Source: Paenibacillus daejeonensis DSM 15491 (lineage in GTDB: Bacteria; Bacillota; Bacilli; Paenibacillales; Paenibacillaceae). Taken from it: a stretch of 64,000 nt of DNA. The stretch covers positions 25,318 to 89,317 of the forward strand of contig NZ_KB899659.1 in assembly GCF_000378385.1 (NCBI RefSeq). Direction: 5' to 3'. Position 1 is the stretch's first letter. The number at the start of each line of letters is the position of its first letter. Shown in pieces: positions 36,452 through 45,487 of this stretch. The position numbers and the translations under genes are program-made. The notes below the pieces were generated by a model. It was given only the letters and a program-made list of their open reading frames with translations, did not search any database and was not told the DNA's origin.

Positions 36452-37162
36452 TTACAAATATCCGAAAAAGGCATCCTTCTTCATTCTGCTTTTGGCAACT
36501 CCCTGCTGCTGGAGGCCGGAGGCAAGCGAATCGACGAGCGGCTTGGGTCCGGCAATGAGGAAACGGCCCTTCTCTTTATTTTGCTGCACGAAGGCATTTC
36601 GCTCAAGTTCAAGTTTATCCAAAGATTCGACAGTGGTCAATTGCACGGAAGCTTGAGCTGCCAGGGTTTCCAATTCTTCCTTAAACGGATAAACCTCGCT
36701 GCTGTCCAGATAGAGAAGCTGCGTGGGCTGCGTTGCCTTGATTCGCTCCGCCACCATCTGCTTGAGTATCGCGCGAAACGGCGTGATGCCGATGCCCCCG
36801 GCAATCATAAGAGCTGGTTCGGCCTTATCCAGACCAAATGAACCGACCGCTCCGCTCACCCTGACCGTCATCCCTGGCTTTAGACTCAAGAGGGCTTGCT
36901 TGAATTCACTCGGTGTTGCGCCTATGCGTGTGGTGATCCGAATCGCGTTCTCCGCTGGAGCTGACGATAGACTGAATGGCTTGGTGCCGGGTTTCACCTT
37001 GGCATGCGTTATACTGAACAAAGCATACTGTCCCGCTCGCCAGCTGTAATCAGCAGGCTTCTCAAAACTGAAGGTATACACATCGTCTGCTTCTTTGGTC
37101 ATGCTTTGCAGCACCACGGCACGCTTCTTCATAATAGACATAAAATCTCCGAAAAACCCCAT
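36452..37162 (-). CDS. Ferredoxin-NADP reductase-like flavoprotein
   Basis: A 236-residue FAD/NAD(P)-binding protein of the FNR superfamily. The FAD motif is WRAGQYALFSI, and the nucleotide-binding motif is LMIAGGIGITPFRAIL. It ends with GPKPLVDSLASGL, common in this group. No [2Fe-2S] domain is attached, so it needs an external electron acceptor. It starts 14 bases after the UvrA-like gene stops and may be part of that operon. Confidence 0.88.
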   Translation of the reverse strand: MGFFGDFMSIMKKRAVVLQSMTKEADDVYTFSFEKPADYSWRAGQYALFSITHAKVKPGTKPFSLSSAPAENAIRITTRIGATPSEFKQALLSLKPGMTVRVSGAVGSFGLDKAEPALMIAGGIGITPFRAILKQMVAERIKATQPTQLLYLDSSEVYPFKEELETLAAQASVQLTTVESLDKLELERNAFVQQNKEKGRFLIAGPKPLVDSLASGLQQQGVAKSRMKKDAFFGYL

Positions 37163-37175
37163 ACCCTGCTCCCCT

Positions 37176-39431
37176 TTAACTTAAGTATCTTCCCGTAATC
37201 GACCCTCTGGCATGCACGATCTCCGCAGGTGTTCCTTCATAGACAACCTGCCCACCGCGGCTCCCGCCATCTGGTCCCATATCGATAATCCAATCCGCCT
37301 GGCTAATGACCTCCAGATTGTGCTCGATGACAACGACCGTATTCCCTGCGTCTACCAAACGGTTCATGATGGCGACCAAATGACCGATATCCGACATATG
37401 CAAGCCGGTGGTCGGCTCGTCCATCACATAGATACTCCCCTGCTTGTGCAGCTCGCTTGCCAGCTTGATACGTTGACATTCTCCTCCGGACAATGTGCTG
37501 AGCGGTTGACCGAGCGTTATATAATGAAGCCCCACATCATGCATGGCCTGCAGCTTGCGGCGCACTTCCTTGAGCTCAAAAAAAGCCAGTGCTTGCTCCA
37601 CAGTCATCTCCAATACATCGGCTATCGATTTGCCGTTCAGTTCATAAGCAAGAACTTCTTCTTTAAACCGACGGCCTCCGCACACATCGCAGGGCAGCTT
37701 GACACTGTCCAGGAATGACAAATCGGTATAGATTACGCCCAGACCCTGACAATTCTCGCACGCTCCCTTGGAGTTGAAGCTGAACAAGCCCGGGCTGACC
37801 TTATTGGCAGAAGCGAAGGCTTTGCGAACATCATCCATAATACCGGTATAGGTTCCCGGGTTGGAGCGTGTGGATACGCCTACCGCCGCTTGATCAATCA
37901 CGATGGCCTCGGGATGCTGCTGCAGGAATACATCATGGATAAGCGTGCTCTTGCCCGAACCAGCCACCCCAGTGACGACAGTTAACACACCTGTCGGAAT
38001 GCTCGTACTCACATGCTGCAGATTGTGCCTGGTGGCATCCTGGATGGGGAGCTGGCCGGAAGGCTGACGGCAATCCGATTTCAATATCAGCGGACGCCTC
38101 ATATGATTCCCCGTCAATGTATCGGTTTCCAGCAGTCCTTCGAAGCTTCCTTCGTACATAATCTCACCGCCCCGGCTTCCTGCGTGGGGTCCGACATCCA
38201 CAATATGATCGGCTACCTTGATGACGTCAGGATCATGCTCGACGACAATAACCGTGTTGCCTTTGTCACGGAGCTTCTGGAGCAGCTCATTCAGCCGGTG
38301 AACATCGCGTGGATGCAAACCCACACTTGGCTCATCGAAAATATACGTGACATCGACAAGGCTGCCGCTCAAATGCTTCACCATCTTGACACGCTGGGAC
38401 TCCCCGCCCGAGAGCGAATCGGTCTCGCGGTCCAGAGTCAAATAGTCCAGACCAATGTCGATCAGATGCTGCAATCGTTCGGTGAGCGACCGGATGATAG
38501 GAGCCGCTGCCGGCTCATTGATTTCACGCAGTATCCCGATCAACTGTCCAACCTCCATGCCAGACAATTCCGCGATATTCCGTCCGTGAATCTGACAGCC
38601 GAGTGCGGCTTGGCTGAGTCTTGCCCCGCGGCAGCTGGTGCATTGTCCTTCGGTGATATAGGGCAGGACCGCTTTTTGTGTGCGTTCCGACTTCGCTTTC
38701 AGGTCCTGTTTAATATACTTGTTGGTGAATTTTTCGATGACCCCTTCGACGGTTATATTCGTAGGCTTGCCTGCAAAGTCCATTTTTACTTTTCTGGCCT
38801 TGCCATAGAGTAATTGATTACGTTCTGCTTCGTCGTAATTACTAAGCTTCTTATCGGGATCAAAAGGTCCGGACTGCACAACAATCGACCAGTCCCAGCT
38901 CTCAACCGAGTAATCTGGCAGTTTCAGCGCGCCTTCACGAAGGGACAGCGCGGGATCAATCGCCTTGTCCAGATCAACGCCCAGTCTGCGGCCCAATCCG
39001 TTACAGTCCGGACACATGCCTTGTGGATCATTAAACGAGAAGAGATGAGGCTCGCCAAGATGAGGCTGCCCCGCCCGGGAGAACAACAGGCGCATGAGTG
39101 GGGCGATATCTGTAATGGTGCCCATTGTCGAATGGGAACCGCCACCCAGCCGCTTTTGATCCACGATGACGGCCATACTGAGATTCTCGATCCCGTCTGT
39201 GTCGGGCTGCGGGACCTTAGGCAAGAAGCTTCGTACGAACATGCTGAAATTTTCATTCAGCAAGCGCGTTGACTCTGCCGCAATCGTATCGAACACAATG
39301 GAAGACTTACCTGAGCCCGATACGCCGGTGAAAATCGTAATTTTGCGTTTGGGTACCCGTAACGATATGTTCTTAAGATTGTTTTCTCTGGCACCTGTGA
39401 TGACGATATATTCTTGATTTGGTTCGTACAT
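37176..39431 (-). CDS. UvrA-like tandem ABC ATPase (UvrA2/DrrC type)
   Basis: A 751-residue soluble ATPase with two UvrA-type nucleotide-binding domains: Walker A GVSGSGKSS and GVAGSGKST, signatures SLSGGESQR and TLSGGECQR, and Walker B DEPSVGLHPRD and DEPTTGLHMSD. Zinc-type cysteine sets CPDCNGLG and CENCQGLG...CDVCGGRRF are present. At ~190 residues shorter than UvrA it lacks room for the UvrB-binding and full insertion domains, as in UvrA2 and the daunorubicin-resistance protein DrrC. The ATG at 39431 has AAGGAG upstream; a longer open frame overlaps the SRPBCC gene. It likely removes or masks DNA-bound drugs. Confidence 0.9.
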   Translation of the reverse strand: MYEPNQEYIVITGARENNLKNISLRVPKRKITIFTGVSGSGKSSIVFDTIAAESTRLLNENFSMFVRSFLPKVPQPDTDGIENLSMAVIVDQKRLGGGSHSTMGTITDIAPLMRLLFSRAGQPHLGEPHLFSFNDPQGMCPDCNGLGRRLGVDLDKAIDPALSLREGALKLPDYSVESWDWSIVVQSGPFDPDKKLSNYDEAERNQLLYGKARKVKMDFAGKPTNITVEGVIEKFTNKYIKQDLKAKSERTQKAVLPYITEGQCTSCRGARLSQAALGCQIHGRNIAELSGMEVGQLIGILREINEPAAAPIIRSLTERLQHLIDIGLDYLTLDRETDSLSGGESQRVKMVKHLSGSLVDVTYIFDEPSVGLHPRDVHRLNELLQKLRDKGNTVIVVEHDPDVIKVADHIVDVGPHAGSRGGEIMYEGSFEGLLETDTLTGNHMRRPLILKSDCRQPSGQLPIQDATRHNLQHVSTSIPTGVLTVVTGVAGSGKSTLIHDVFLQQHPEAIVIDQAAVGVSTRSNPGTYTGIMDDVRKAFASANKVSPGLFSFNSKGACENCQGLGVIYTDLSFLDSVKLPCDVCGGRRFKEEVLAYELNGKSIADVLEMTVEQALAFFELKEVRRKLQAMHDVGLHYITLGQPLSTLSGGECQRIKLASELHKQGSIYVMDEPTTGLHMSDIGHLVAIMNRLVDAGNTVVVIEHNLEVISQADWIIDMGPDGGSRGGQVVYEGTPAEIVHARGSITGRYLS

Positions 39432-39453
39432 GCCGATCTCCTTTCTGGTGTAG

Positions 39454-39852
39454 TTAAGCCAACACCTTGTCCAACTCGCTGCACCAGGCCGTCCAGCCAT
39501 GCTTGGCTCCCGCCAAACCGTACGGATTGGAGAATCCAGTTTGGTCGAGGTGAAGGTTGACTTGACCGTTCCCCAAATCCTGCAGCGTCCAGGTGACCGT
39601 GTGCTTTTCCTCGCCAACCGCCCATGTGTAAGACAGCCGATGCGGGGGATCGACGACCAGTACTTCCCCATCGATCAAGCCATCCCAATATTCATTTGGC
39701 TGATTGCGGAATTGGAATTGATAACCGACGACCGGCTTGAAATTATTAGGCAGTACCCATTTTTCCAGCTTATTTGAATCCGTTATGGCTGCCCACAGCT
39801 TCTCCAACGACGTTTTGTACTGAAAATCCAACTCCAATTTCAATTCACTCAT
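39454..39852 (-). CDS. SRPBCC (AHSA1-type) domain protein
   Basis: A 132-residue START-like hydrophobic-pocket protein of the AHSA1/YndB group, with WAAITDSNKLEKWVLPNNF near the N-terminus and HGWTAWCSELDKVLA at the end. Its start overlaps the ArsR stop by four bases. ArsR/SRPBCC pairs are common in Gram-positive bacteria; the pocket may bind the inducing ligand. Confidence 0.9.
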   Translation of the reverse strand: MSELKLELDFQYKTSLEKLWAAITDSNKLEKWVLPNNFKPVVGYQFQFRNQPNEYWDGLIDGEVLVVDPPHRLSYTWAVGEEKHTVTWTLQDLGNGQVNLHLDQTGFSNPYGLAGAKHGWTAWCSELDKVLA

Positions 39853-40181
39853 TCTTCTTCTTCCTCCTCCAGTAGTTCACCCAAGCGCATCAGATTCGAC
39901 CGCCAGAATTTATCATAGAAAGCAACCCAATCCTGAACCTCCCTAAGTGGCGCGGCATTCAACCGGTATCTGGTCTCCCTTCCGACCTTGCGGTCATGGA
40001 CCAGATCGGCCTGCTTCAGCACCGTGAGATGTTTGGATACGGCCGTTCGTCCCATGTTGAACTTCGGCGTCAGCTCATGCAGCGGCAGCTCTTCAGCTAC
40101 TGCGAGCAAATGAATCATTTGTCGCCGGGTCGGGTCCGCGATGGCATCGAATACGTCCCGTACAGCTAGACTCTGGCTCAC
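39849..40181 (-). CDS. ArsR-family transcriptional repressor
   Basis: A 110-residue winged-helix repressor: VRDVFDAIADPTRRQMIHLLAV, then FNMGRTAVSKHLTVLKQADLVHDRKVGRETRYRLN. It has no cysteine metal site, so it probably belongs to the non-metal SdpR/Rv2034-like group coupled to SRPBCC genes. I choose the GTG at 40181, with GGAGGAG six bases upstream; the open frame extends to 40313 but across the operator and promoter. It heads the ArsR-SRPBCC-UvrA-like operon. Confidence 0.88.
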   Translation of the reverse strand: MSQSLAVRDVFDAIADPTRRQMIHLLAVAEELPLHELTPKFNMGRTAVSKHLTVLKQADLVHDRKVGRETRYRLNAAPLREVQDWVAFYDKFWRSNLMRLGELLEEEEEE

Positions 40182-40231
40182 ATGACTCTCCTCCGTTCCA
40201 TTGTTGTCTTGAACACGTGAGTAACAAATAG

Positions 40232-40247
40232 GACACCATTTAGTGAC
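40232..40247. promoter_or_regulatory. ArsR operator, site 1 (imperfect)
   Basis: GACACCATTTAGTGAC is an imperfect copy of the palindrome 29 bases away. It lies between the -10 box and the gene, where bound repressor would block elongation or open-complex formation. Confidence 0.6.
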
Positions 40248-40253
40248 TAATTG

Positions 40254-40283
40254 ATTATAGGACACCATTCGGTGTCGTGTCAA
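40254..40283 (-). promoter_or_regulatory. SigA promoter with embedded ArsR operator
   Basis: On the minus strand perfect TTGACA (40283-40278) and TATAAT (40259-40254) are separated by 18 bases. The spacer contains the perfect palindrome GACACCATTCGGTGTC (40261-40276). Strong promoter plus spacer operator predicts tight repression and high induced expression. Confidence 0.85.
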
Positions 40284-40297
40284 TCCCTCTATTGAAG

Positions 40298-40330
40298 TAC
40301 AAAAAAACTGCACCTCACGGTGCAGTTCCA
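40298..40330 (-). terminator. Rho-independent terminator after GH2 gene
   Basis: On the minus strand AACTGCACC and GGTGCAGTT pair around GTGA and are followed by TTTTTT. It closes the sugar-utilisation operon. Confidence 0.9.
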
Positions 40331-40341
40331 GCTACTCTTCA

Positions 40342-42126
40342 TTAACGGTCAGAAATCTGCTTCATGCTGTCTGTTCCAAAATTCCCCTCATTGAGCTTGC
40401 GGATCACTTCCAGCGGCAGCTTGGGCTCACGGTTGAAGGTGAGCAGGCCATTGATCTCCTGCTCCACATCGGTTAGTTGCGTATAACAGTAGCCTTGAAT
40501 GGCGCGGGATTCGGCAACGGGTTGCATAACGTCGATCAAGCGCCGTAAGTAGTCTTCGCCGTCCACCGCGGCAGAGTACCCCCAGCCGCTCGCTTCACTC
40601 TTGCGGTAGGAGATGCCTCCGAATTCCGAGAGGTGAATCGGTTCCCCGCCGTAAGCATAACCTGGCACGTAGATCCATCTATTCTGAGCGATGCTATCAA
40701 TAGCAGATTCTACGGTGGCATACCGTTCTGCCAGGACCTCACGCCGATGCTCGTAATCATGAATGGTGGCCAGGTCAGAATGCGTATGCTCCCAGCCATC
40801 ATTGGAGAGCACCAGGCGTGTATCATCCAGCGATTTGGTCAGATAATACATAGCCAACGTATGCTGCTGTTGTTTCTTGTCGATCAGCATATTAGGGACG
40901 CCCCAGCTCTCGTTGATCGGCACCCATGCGACAATACAGGGATGGTTATAATCCCGCAAGACGGCCTGCTGCCACTCCTGCGTGATTCGCTGTACGTACG
41001 TCTCGGAGTATTGATAGGCATTCGCCATTTCGCCCCATACCAAGAGACCGAGCACATCGCACCAGTACAAATAGCGTGGATCTTCAATCTTCTGATGCTT
41101 GCGGGCACCGTTGAAGCCCATGGCCTTAGTCAGCTCGACATCTTGCCGCAGGGCTTCACCGTTGGGTGCGGTTAACAGCCCCCCGGGAAAATAGCCTTGA
41201 TCCAGAACAAGCTTCATGTAATAAGGCCGGTTGTTCAAGCAGACTTTACCGTCCACTATCGCAATCTTGCGCATCCCAAAATAACTATCCACGTCATCTA
41301 TAAGCTGCTCACCGTCAAATAGTGCAAAAGAAATATCGTACAGATGTGGATGCTCGGGAGACCACCAGCGGCCCATGCCATGATCGTTAAAGTCATGCAA
41401 GCCAATGGTCCGCGTCTCCTCAGGCGCATGCAGGATAAACACATCCTCACTGACTAGTTTGCCTTCAAAGGATATGCGTGCACGGACTCGCAGGCCGGGA
41501 TGCCAGCCCTGGGTGACAAGCCGGATGCGAATATCGTTGCGATCGATATCCGGTGTCAGATAGACCGCACCAAGATAACTTTCATAGACCTCCTCCAGCC
41601 ACACGGTCTGCCAAATGCCAGTCGTTCCGGTGTAGAATACTTGCTCGGGCTGCTCCTTCCAGAATTGCTTGCCCCGGGGCAATGTAACGTCCGTGCTATA
41701 ATCACGTACCTTGACAACGATTTCGTTGTCCCCCTCCCGCGCGGCATAAGTAATGTCGGCTGTGAAGGGGGTATGCCCTCCCTCATGTTCAGCTACCAGA
41801 ATACCGTTGACCCACACTCTGGCGCTGTAGTCTGCAGCCCCGAAGTGCAATAATTGCCGGTAATGAGCTCGCTTCGATGTCAAATGGAGCGTCCTTCGAT
41901 ACCATACGGTATCGTGTATCGCTTTCTCTCCGATCCCGCTTCGTTCGCTCTGGTAGCAGAACGGCACAAGAATCGTCCGGGACAGCTTCTTGCCGCTAGT
42001 CCAGCCCTGCTGTTCACCCAGGTTTTCATCATCATATTGAAATTCCCACTCACCGTTAAGATTCTGCCAGTCCTTACGAACAAATTGAGGTCTGGGATAA
42101 TCCGGGCTGCATTTCAGTTGCTTCAT
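40342..42126 (-). CDS. Glycoside hydrolase family 2 enzyme
   Basis: A 594-residue cytoplasmic GH2 enzyme (beta-galactosidase/glucuronidase/mannosidase group). An N-terminal jelly-roll sugar-binding domain (about 15-175) and an immunoglobulin-like domain (~180-275) precede a TIM barrel. The acid/base is the Glu in AWVPINESWG and the nucleophile the Glu in LSEFGGISY. There is no signal peptide, so it likely acts on imported oligosaccharides. AAGGAG precedes the ATG. It follows the GH43 lipoprotein by 40 bases and is the last gene of the operon. Confidence 0.9.
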   Translation of the reverse strand: MKQLKCSPDYPRPQFVRKDWQNLNGEWEFQYDDENLGEQQGWTSGKKLSRTILVPFCYQSERSGIGEKAIHDTVWYRRTLHLTSKRAHYRQLLHFGAADYSARVWVNGILVAEHEGGHTPFTADITYAAREGDNEIVVKVRDYSTDVTLPRGKQFWKEQPEQVFYTGTTGIWQTVWLEEVYESYLGAVYLTPDIDRNDIRIRLVTQGWHPGLRVRARISFEGKLVSEDVFILHAPEETRTIGLHDFNDHGMGRWWSPEHPHLYDISFALFDGEQLIDDVDSYFGMRKIAIVDGKVCLNNRPYYMKLVLDQGYFPGGLLTAPNGEALRQDVELTKAMGFNGARKHQKIEDPRYLYWCDVLGLLVWGEMANAYQYSETYVQRITQEWQQAVLRDYNHPCIVAWVPINESWGVPNMLIDKKQQQHTLAMYYLTKSLDDTRLVLSNDGWEHTHSDLATIHDYEHRREVLAERYATVESAIDSIAQNRWIYVPGYAYGGEPIHLSEFGGISYRKSEASGWGYSAAVDGEDYLRRLIDVMQPVAESRAIQGYCYTQLTDVEQEINGLLTFNREPKLPLEVIRKLNEGNFGTDSMKQISDR

Positions 42127-42166
42127 TATTCAGGCTCCTTGCCGATCCATGGGATCGCTTGATGGT

Positions 42167-44635
42167 TTAGGGTTCAGGTAAGGGTGTAACCGACAGGTCG
42201 CCAATGGTTAATTCTTCCGCATAGACGGATCGGATACCGACACGTCCCTGCATAAAGGCATGCGGGTCGTGATAGGTTAGTACAGGCTCGGGCTCATCTG
42301 CCCAATAGGCACGGAGGGTCCCACCCTCCACCTCAACAGCTAAGCGGACCGGTTCATTATGCGGAATGTCCAAGCGCACAGCGTGGAGCAGCGTGGAATC
42401 GTAGTTCAGCTTATACAGGTTCAGCTTACCTGAGCTGATGGATACATAATAGCCCAACATGGCATCCCGTACTTGGTGTTCGAAATCCGATTCTTGCGTT
42501 ACACGCACCAGAATGCCTGTCTCACCGGATGCATCCTCACCAACTTCGACCGTCGACTCGATGCGGTAGTCTGTCCAACCCGGGTCACCGCCAAACCATT
42601 TGACATCACGGTCTGCAGCTCCAATATAACGATCTGCTTCTCGGCTCCAGGCACCATGAACATCCGTTGCACTGGAATGTTCCAGCAATTGGTCCGCTTG
42701 AGCAGGTTCAGTTGCGGTGTACCGGAACTCGGCTGATACCCATTCCAGAGGGCCGTTCAGCAGCTTAATCTGGATATCGCGAATTCCTTTCTCCAAATGC
42801 AGTGCTCCAGCATGTACCTTAACCAGCGGCTCATCTAACAACTCGTCTTGGCGTCCCAGATTGAAAATGCCAGCCGACTCGCCATCGACCAGAATTTCGA
42901 ACTTTGCGGAAGCCGCTGCATCTCCGATGGTGAAGTCCAAAGCATAGTTGCCGGTGCGAGAGATATTAGCGGCATAGCGTACCCAGTCCCCCTTTGTATG
43001 CAGGGTAAGGGAATGGCTACCATCTGAGATCTGACGGATGTTCGTTCCGTCGGATACCCGCATGTCGGAGTCTGACGTTTGCTGGTCCATATGATAGCCT
43101 CTGCCTGCCTCCCGCAGATAATGAACAGCTTCGATGATACCGGGTAGCGGCTTAGCTGTCTCAAAATCACTGCTGCCATCCACTGCATTGGCAAATGCGA
43201 TATAGGAAAAACGGGGCTCTCCCCCTTCGTACCGATAGCCGATCGCGCCTCCATCAATTGTTAAAGGCATAGGGGCCTCCAGCATTTGGCGGCCATCCAC
43301 ATATAGCCGAATCTGAGCTTCCGCCCGTTCCAACCGGATCGCATGTAGCTTGGTCCAGTCGATGTCGGGTGGCAATACAGCCTCTGCTAGCGTCTGGGAA
43401 CTGCCGTTCTCCACATATTGCACGTCTGCAATTCCAGTCTCCCAATTAAATGTAATCCTGCCAAAATGATTTTCATTCTGGTAACCAAACAACAGCTCTA
43501 CTTGCGTCCTGTCGTCAGCTTGGCTTAATGGCTGCAAATTGTACTCCGCTGTGAAATGGTCTGCTGTAGCAGCCAAACTGATAGCCTGAGATCCTCGCTC
43601 TGTTGGCGTAACGAGCCATTTGTCTTCTGCATGGCCCTCATCCAATCGGTCTGCAAAATCTGGCAGACGCGGCACAGGTTGATCGTAATTGGTGGGTCCC
43701 AGCAGGGACATCTTCTGTCCGTTGAAGACCAGCCTGTCTATGTTCATCCGCCTCACCGGGGGGCCTTCAGCCGAACTCCCGACCAGATTGTGGTACACGA
43801 GATAATAAGAATCCAGATCGGGCCCCATTACAGTGGAGCTATGACCTAATCCGAAGAATTCCGAATCGACACTAATGGCCAAGAGGTTATTGGCTGGCAT
43901 GTGGTATGGGCCGAGCGCCGACTCTGTGGAGATCGCATAATGAACCCTGTATCCTTTGCTAAACACGTGATTGCCTGTAAGGGTCATGTAGTAAACGCCG
44001 TTCCGTTTGATAATCATGGAGCCTTCCGTCCAATGTCCCAGGAACGTCCCATCAATCGCTCGTCCATAACCGAACGTAACAGGATCATTCATGGGCACGC
44101 CAACGATCCCCTCGGTTCCAGCGTGGGTGAAGAACCAGCTGCCGTCATCATCGATAAATACGGACCCGTCAATACTCATACCGAGATTGTCCGTAATGCG
44201 CTCGAAGGGACCCGTTGGAGATGTGCTGCGGAACACATAGTGCCCCGCACCTGCAGGAGAGGTATAAAGATAGAAGAACCCATTATGATAGACCACCTCG
44301 GGGGCGTATGCCCCCGTCGTTACGGGATCATCTGCTACCAGCCCGGCGTACCGCCAATGGACCAGGTCATCCGATTCCCAGGCTTTGATGCCCACCCTGT
44401 GATCCTTGGTACTCACATACAGATAATAACGGCCATCGTATCGCAAGACATATGGATCGCCATTTCCATAATCGTCCCACTCCTCTTCTAGCGAAGGGAA
44501 GGGATTGGTATAGACGGTTTCATAGCTGCTCATATCCAATGCCTCCGGTTTCATAGTAGACTCGCACCCAACGATTAACGCTGCTACCAGCAGGAACAGT
44601 AGAGTAACTCTTGCTAAGTTAAGAATGTATTTCAT
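42167..44635 (-). CDS. GH43-type lipoprotein with CBM6-like and laminin-G-like domains
   Basis: An 822-residue secreted lipoprotein (lipobox ALIVGC). The five-bladed propeller shows the GH43 carboxylates: Asp in GDPYVLRYDGRYYLY, Asp in SIDGSVFIDDDG and the acid Glu in HWTEGSMIIK. Downstream regions look like a beta-sandwich (about 320-490), a CBM6-like domain (~505-640) and a second sandwich (~670-815). GH43 enzymes are arabinofuranosidases, arabinanases or xylosidases. The start at 44635 overlaps the permease stop; the longer frame would disrupt the signal peptide. Confidence 0.88.
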   Translation of the reverse strand: MKYILNLARVTLLFLLVAALIVGCESTMKPEALDMSSYETVYTNPFPSLEEEWDDYGNGDPYVLRYDGRYYLYVSTKDHRVGIKAWESDDLVHWRYAGLVADDPVTTGAYAPEVVYHNGFFYLYTSPAGAGHYVFRSTSPTGPFERITDNLGMSIDGSVFIDDDGSWFFTHAGTEGIVGVPMNDPVTFGYGRAIDGTFLGHWTEGSMIIKRNGVYYMTLTGNHVFSKGYRVHYAISTESALGPYHMPANNLLAISVDSEFFGLGHSSTVMGPDLDSYYLVYHNLVGSSAEGPPVRRMNIDRLVFNGQKMSLLGPTNYDQPVPRLPDFADRLDEGHAEDKWLVTPTERGSQAISLAATADHFTAEYNLQPLSQADDRTQVELLFGYQNENHFGRITFNWETGIADVQYVENGSSQTLAEAVLPPDIDWTKLHAIRLERAEAQIRLYVDGRQMLEAPMPLTIDGGAIGYRYEGGEPRFSYIAFANAVDGSSDFETAKPLPGIIEAVHYLREAGRGYHMDQQTSDSDMRVSDGTNIRQISDGSHSLTLHTKGDWVRYAANISRTGNYALDFTIGDAAASAKFEILVDGESAGIFNLGRQDELLDEPLVKVHAGALHLEKGIRDIQIKLLNGPLEWVSAEFRYTATEPAQADQLLEHSSATDVHGAWSREADRYIGAADRDVKWFGGDPGWTDYRIESTVEVGEDASGETGILVRVTQESDFEHQVRDAMLGYYVSISSGKLNLYKLNYDSTLLHAVRLDIPHNEPVRLAVEVEGGTLRAYWADEPEPVLTYHDPHAFMQGRVGIRSVYAEELTIGDLSVTPLPEP

Positions 44636-44639
44636 GCCA

Positions 44640-45476
44640 TTAACCTTTAATGCCACTAATCGCCATGGATTCAATGAAATAACGCTGACAGAAGAAGAAC
44701 ACAACAATGACTGGCACCATGGCGATGACGGCAGCAGCCATAATCATGGGATAATTCGACTGCCCAATGTATAAGGCTTGCATGGAGGCAATCAATACCT
44801 GGATCGTTTGTTTCTCTGGCGTATGAAGATAAATGAGCGGACCGAGAAAGTCATTCCAGATTCCCATAAAACCCAAGGCCGCTTGCGCCGCAAGCGCAGG
44901 CTTCATCGTAGGCAGCGCGATACTCCAGAAGATGCGGAAAAAGCCGCAGCCATCGATTTTGGCCGCTTCAATCAGATCATTGGGCAAGGCCCCTTGCAAA
45001 TACTGACGGATGAAGAAAATGACCACAATATTGCCGAACAGGCCTGGCACAATAAGCGGCAGCAGCGTATCTACCCAGTTCAATGTGGAGAAGCCGATAT
45101 ATTGCGGAATCATGACGACCGAATAAGGAATCATCATGGTCCCCAGCAGCCCCATAAATAGAACACCTTTGAAAGGAAACTCAAACTTGCCAAAAGCATA
45201 CGCCGACATAGCGGAAACTAACATGCCCACAGTCAGCACTACAGCTACAATAATTAAGCTATTGGCAAATCCGTTCAGAAGCGGTGACTGCCCCCACACA
45301 TCGCGATAATTATCCAGCGAGATGGGATCAGGGATCCATTTCGGCGGCATGTCGAAAATCATGCGCTGATTTTTCAGTGATGTTGACACGGTCCAGATGA
45401 ATGGCGCAATCATAAACACAGCACCAGCCAGCAGGATCAGAAAGGACCAGAGGTCCGCGATTTTTTCTCTTTTCAC
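44640..45476 (-). CDS. CUT1 sugar ABC transporter permease (MalG-like)
   Basis: A 278-residue permease with six spans and the EAA motif EAAKIDGCGFFRIFWSIALPTMKP, ending in the typical YFIESMAISGIKG. The GTG start at 45476 is chosen because AGGAGG precedes it; the longer frame overlaps the upstream permease out of register. It should pair with the permease just upstream and an unlinked MsmX-like ATPase. Confidence 0.92.
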   Translation of the reverse strand: MKREKIADLWSFLILLAGAVFMIAPFIWTVSTSLKNQRMIFDMPPKWIPDPISLDNYRDVWGQSPLLNGFANSLIIVAVVLTVGMLVSAMSAYAFGKFEFPFKGVLFMGLLGTMMIPYSVVMIPQYIGFSTLNWVDTLLPLIVPGLFGNIVVIFFIRQYLQGALPNDLIEAAKIDGCGFFRIFWSIALPTMKPALAAQAALGFMGIWNDFLGPLIYLHTPEKQTIQVLIASMQALYIGQSNYPMIMAAAVIAMVPVIVVFFFCQRYFIESMAISGIKG

Positions 45477-45487
45477 TGGTACACCTC

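Noticed and set aside
38013..38813. 266-codon plus-strand frame opposite the UvrA-like gene
   Set aside because: It is antisense to conserved ATPase motifs and its product has no recognisable features.
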